DNA of 64,000 nucleotides from CAYVBJ01 sp964415185. Its GTDB lineage: Bacteria > Bacteroidota > Rhodothermia > Balneolales > Balneolaceae. The position numbers were made by a program, and so were the translations under genes. The DNA lies in contig CAYPZI010000001.1 of assembly GCA_964415185.1 (NCBI GenBank), positions 1 to 64,000 of the forward strand, given 5' to 3'. Below are positions 63,119-64,000 of the stretch, piece by piece (position 1 is the stretch's first letter; the number at the start of each line of letters is the position of its first letter). The notes beneath the pieces are model-generated. The model saw only the letters and a list, made by a program, of their open reading frames with translations. It had not been told where the DNA came from and made no database searches.

Positions 63119-64000
63119 TTAATGTAAAATATTACGGCTTTTTAATAGCCGGATGATCTGCCTGAAAACCAGATGGTTAATTACATATCCTTCATCCGCA
63201 TAAAGTACCAATCCCTTTGATTTCAGCCTTGCAAGCAACAGCCTTGTGCTTTCAAGTGGCTGATGAAGGCTTTGAGCCACTTGTTCGGCATTCAGCAAGT
63301 CATGTTTTACAAGAGTTGCCAATAAAAAAAGAACCTCTTTTGACGGCACTTCGAGAATATCAATGTCAGCTACTTCAATTGGCGATATCACAAATGTTTT
63401 GTCATCATGTTCTTTTATCGATTTGATCCAAAAAATCATTGCGATACTGAAATTTCCTTCGGCTACTTTAGAAAGCTCATCGAAAAAGTGTTTTCTCACC
63501 AGGTCCTGAATTTCAGAATCATTTCCGGCAACTTTCCTGAATGTTCTTGTTTTCTTCAAGTTTTCAGGAACTTCAAATTCAAGGTCGTAACCGGTAGCCT
63601 TATGTCGCGATAGAATCGCTTCCGTTATCTGATCGGTTCTCAGGATGTCCGGATTTACTACTTGAGAGAAATACTGATCTGCATTCAGTACTTTTGTAAA
63701 AAACTGCCAAGCAAATCTCGAGCACGTTACCGTCCAGAATAATTTGCCGGAGGTTTGTGACATTAATACAAAAAATTGTTCCAGCGCTTCGAATCCATTA
63801 ATGTAACGGATGTATGCGTTTTGCAGGCTTTCAACAATCACTACTTTTCTCTCTTTACCGCCATTAATCTGTTCAACCAGTCCCTGAACAGAAGTGACCC
63901 CGCTAAAACCGAGGGCATCCGATAATCTCTTCAACATTTGGTTTTTATCGCAAAAAGTTTCGCTGAATTCAATCTTCACGATGGGAATATCAGATGTGAT
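63119..64000 (-). CDS. 5'-truncated predicted P-loop ATPase with C-terminal winged helix
   Basis: The frame stays open to the window edge: a GTG at 63979 is in frame but codons before it (reading ITSDIPI) are also open, so the start is outside. At least 293 residues. A Walker B-like strand ends in Glu (KERKVVIVESLQN), followed by FFVLMSQTSGKLFWTVTCS, which resembles sensor 1. The C-terminus (about 220-293) looks like a winged helix (LLATLVKHDLLNAEQVAQSL). The Walker A motif would lie upstream. It directly precedes the MscS gene. Confidence 0.6.
   Translation of the reverse strand: MTSDIPIVKIEFSETFCDKNQMLKRLSDALGFSGVTSVQGLVEQINGGKERKVVIVESLQNAYIRYINGFEALEQFFVLMSQTSGKLFWTVTCSRFAWQFFTKVLNADQYFSQVVNPDILRTDQITEAILSRHKATGYDLEFEVPENLKKTRTFRKVAGNDSEIQDLVRKHFFDELSKVAEGNFSIAMIFWIKSIKEHDDKTFVISPIEVADIDILEVPSKEVLFLLATLVKHDLLNAEQVAQSLHQPLESTRLLLARLKSKGLVLYADEGYVINHLVFRQIIRLLKSRNILH

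Overview
The window is a stretch of bacterial chromosome, moderately AT-rich, densely packed with ordinary chromosomal genes. It contains one 100-base run of N (42094-42193), so it comes from a draft assembly or metagenome bin. Several things point to the Bacteroidota/Balneolota/Rhodothermota side of the tree, with Balneolota my best guess: few Shine-Dalgarno sequences, a TTTG-N18-TAnnTTTG type promoter before an RRM protein gene, a DUF4837 lipoprotein, menaquinone and carotenoid genes, a TonB receptor and many small outer-membrane proteins. No phage, insertion sequence, CRISPR array, tRNA or rRNA gene was seen.

Layout. 1-292: start of a leftward gene that runs off the window, preceded by a GC-rich, foldable leader. 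293-9778: Omp85-like barrel protein, a SpoIIE-type phosphatase with a membrane sensor, DUF4097, HD, TM2 and DUF2752 proteins, a TonB receptor and two small unknowns. 9895-14604: cold-shock protein, PagL-like deacylase, lipoprotein MsrB, NSS transporter, glycosyltransferase. 14682-20309: Xer recombinase, HPF, HPr kinase, LytM peptidase, M28 peptidase, CBS protein. 20391-29647: response regulator, hydrolase and a split biotin pathway (bioB on +; bioF-bioH-bioC-bioD-bioA on -). 29728-37629: a complete tryptophan operon, trpL-trpE-trpS-trpG-trpD-trpC-trpF-trpB-trpA, on the minus strand. 37697-47788: unknowns, NmrA-like reductase, alanine dehydrogenase, a gapped methyltransferase, phosphodiesterase, glycosyltransferase, lycopene cyclase, PIG-L deacetylase and phytoene synthase. 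48007-56480: LacI regulator with purC, gamma-glutamyltransferase, mtnA, M20 peptidase, flavin reductase, and a STAS protein overlapping an ATPase-acetyltransferase fusion. 56794-64000: purE, menA-menC-menE, RRM protein, ankyrin protein, MscS channel and a truncated ATPase.

The strongest regulatory discovery is a transcription attenuator before trpE: a 24-codon leader peptide with three consecutive Trp codons, a leader hairpin, an alternative antiterminator and an intrinsic terminator ending 10 bases before the trpE start. The attenuated operon also carries trpS, so charging of tRNA-Trp would feed back on the charging enzyme itself.

The most puzzling non-coding signals are a two-block dispersed repeat (8154-8322 and 41792-41983, the second next to the assembly gap), a perfect 15-base inverted repeat (42782-42862), a GC-rich foldable leader at 110-292, and a 13-base inverted repeat spanning 45778-46014. 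I saw no clear defence system or other wholly new multi-gene system. The least ordinary protein pairs are the ATPase-GNAT fusion with its STAS partner, and the winged-helix ATPase beside an MscS channel.
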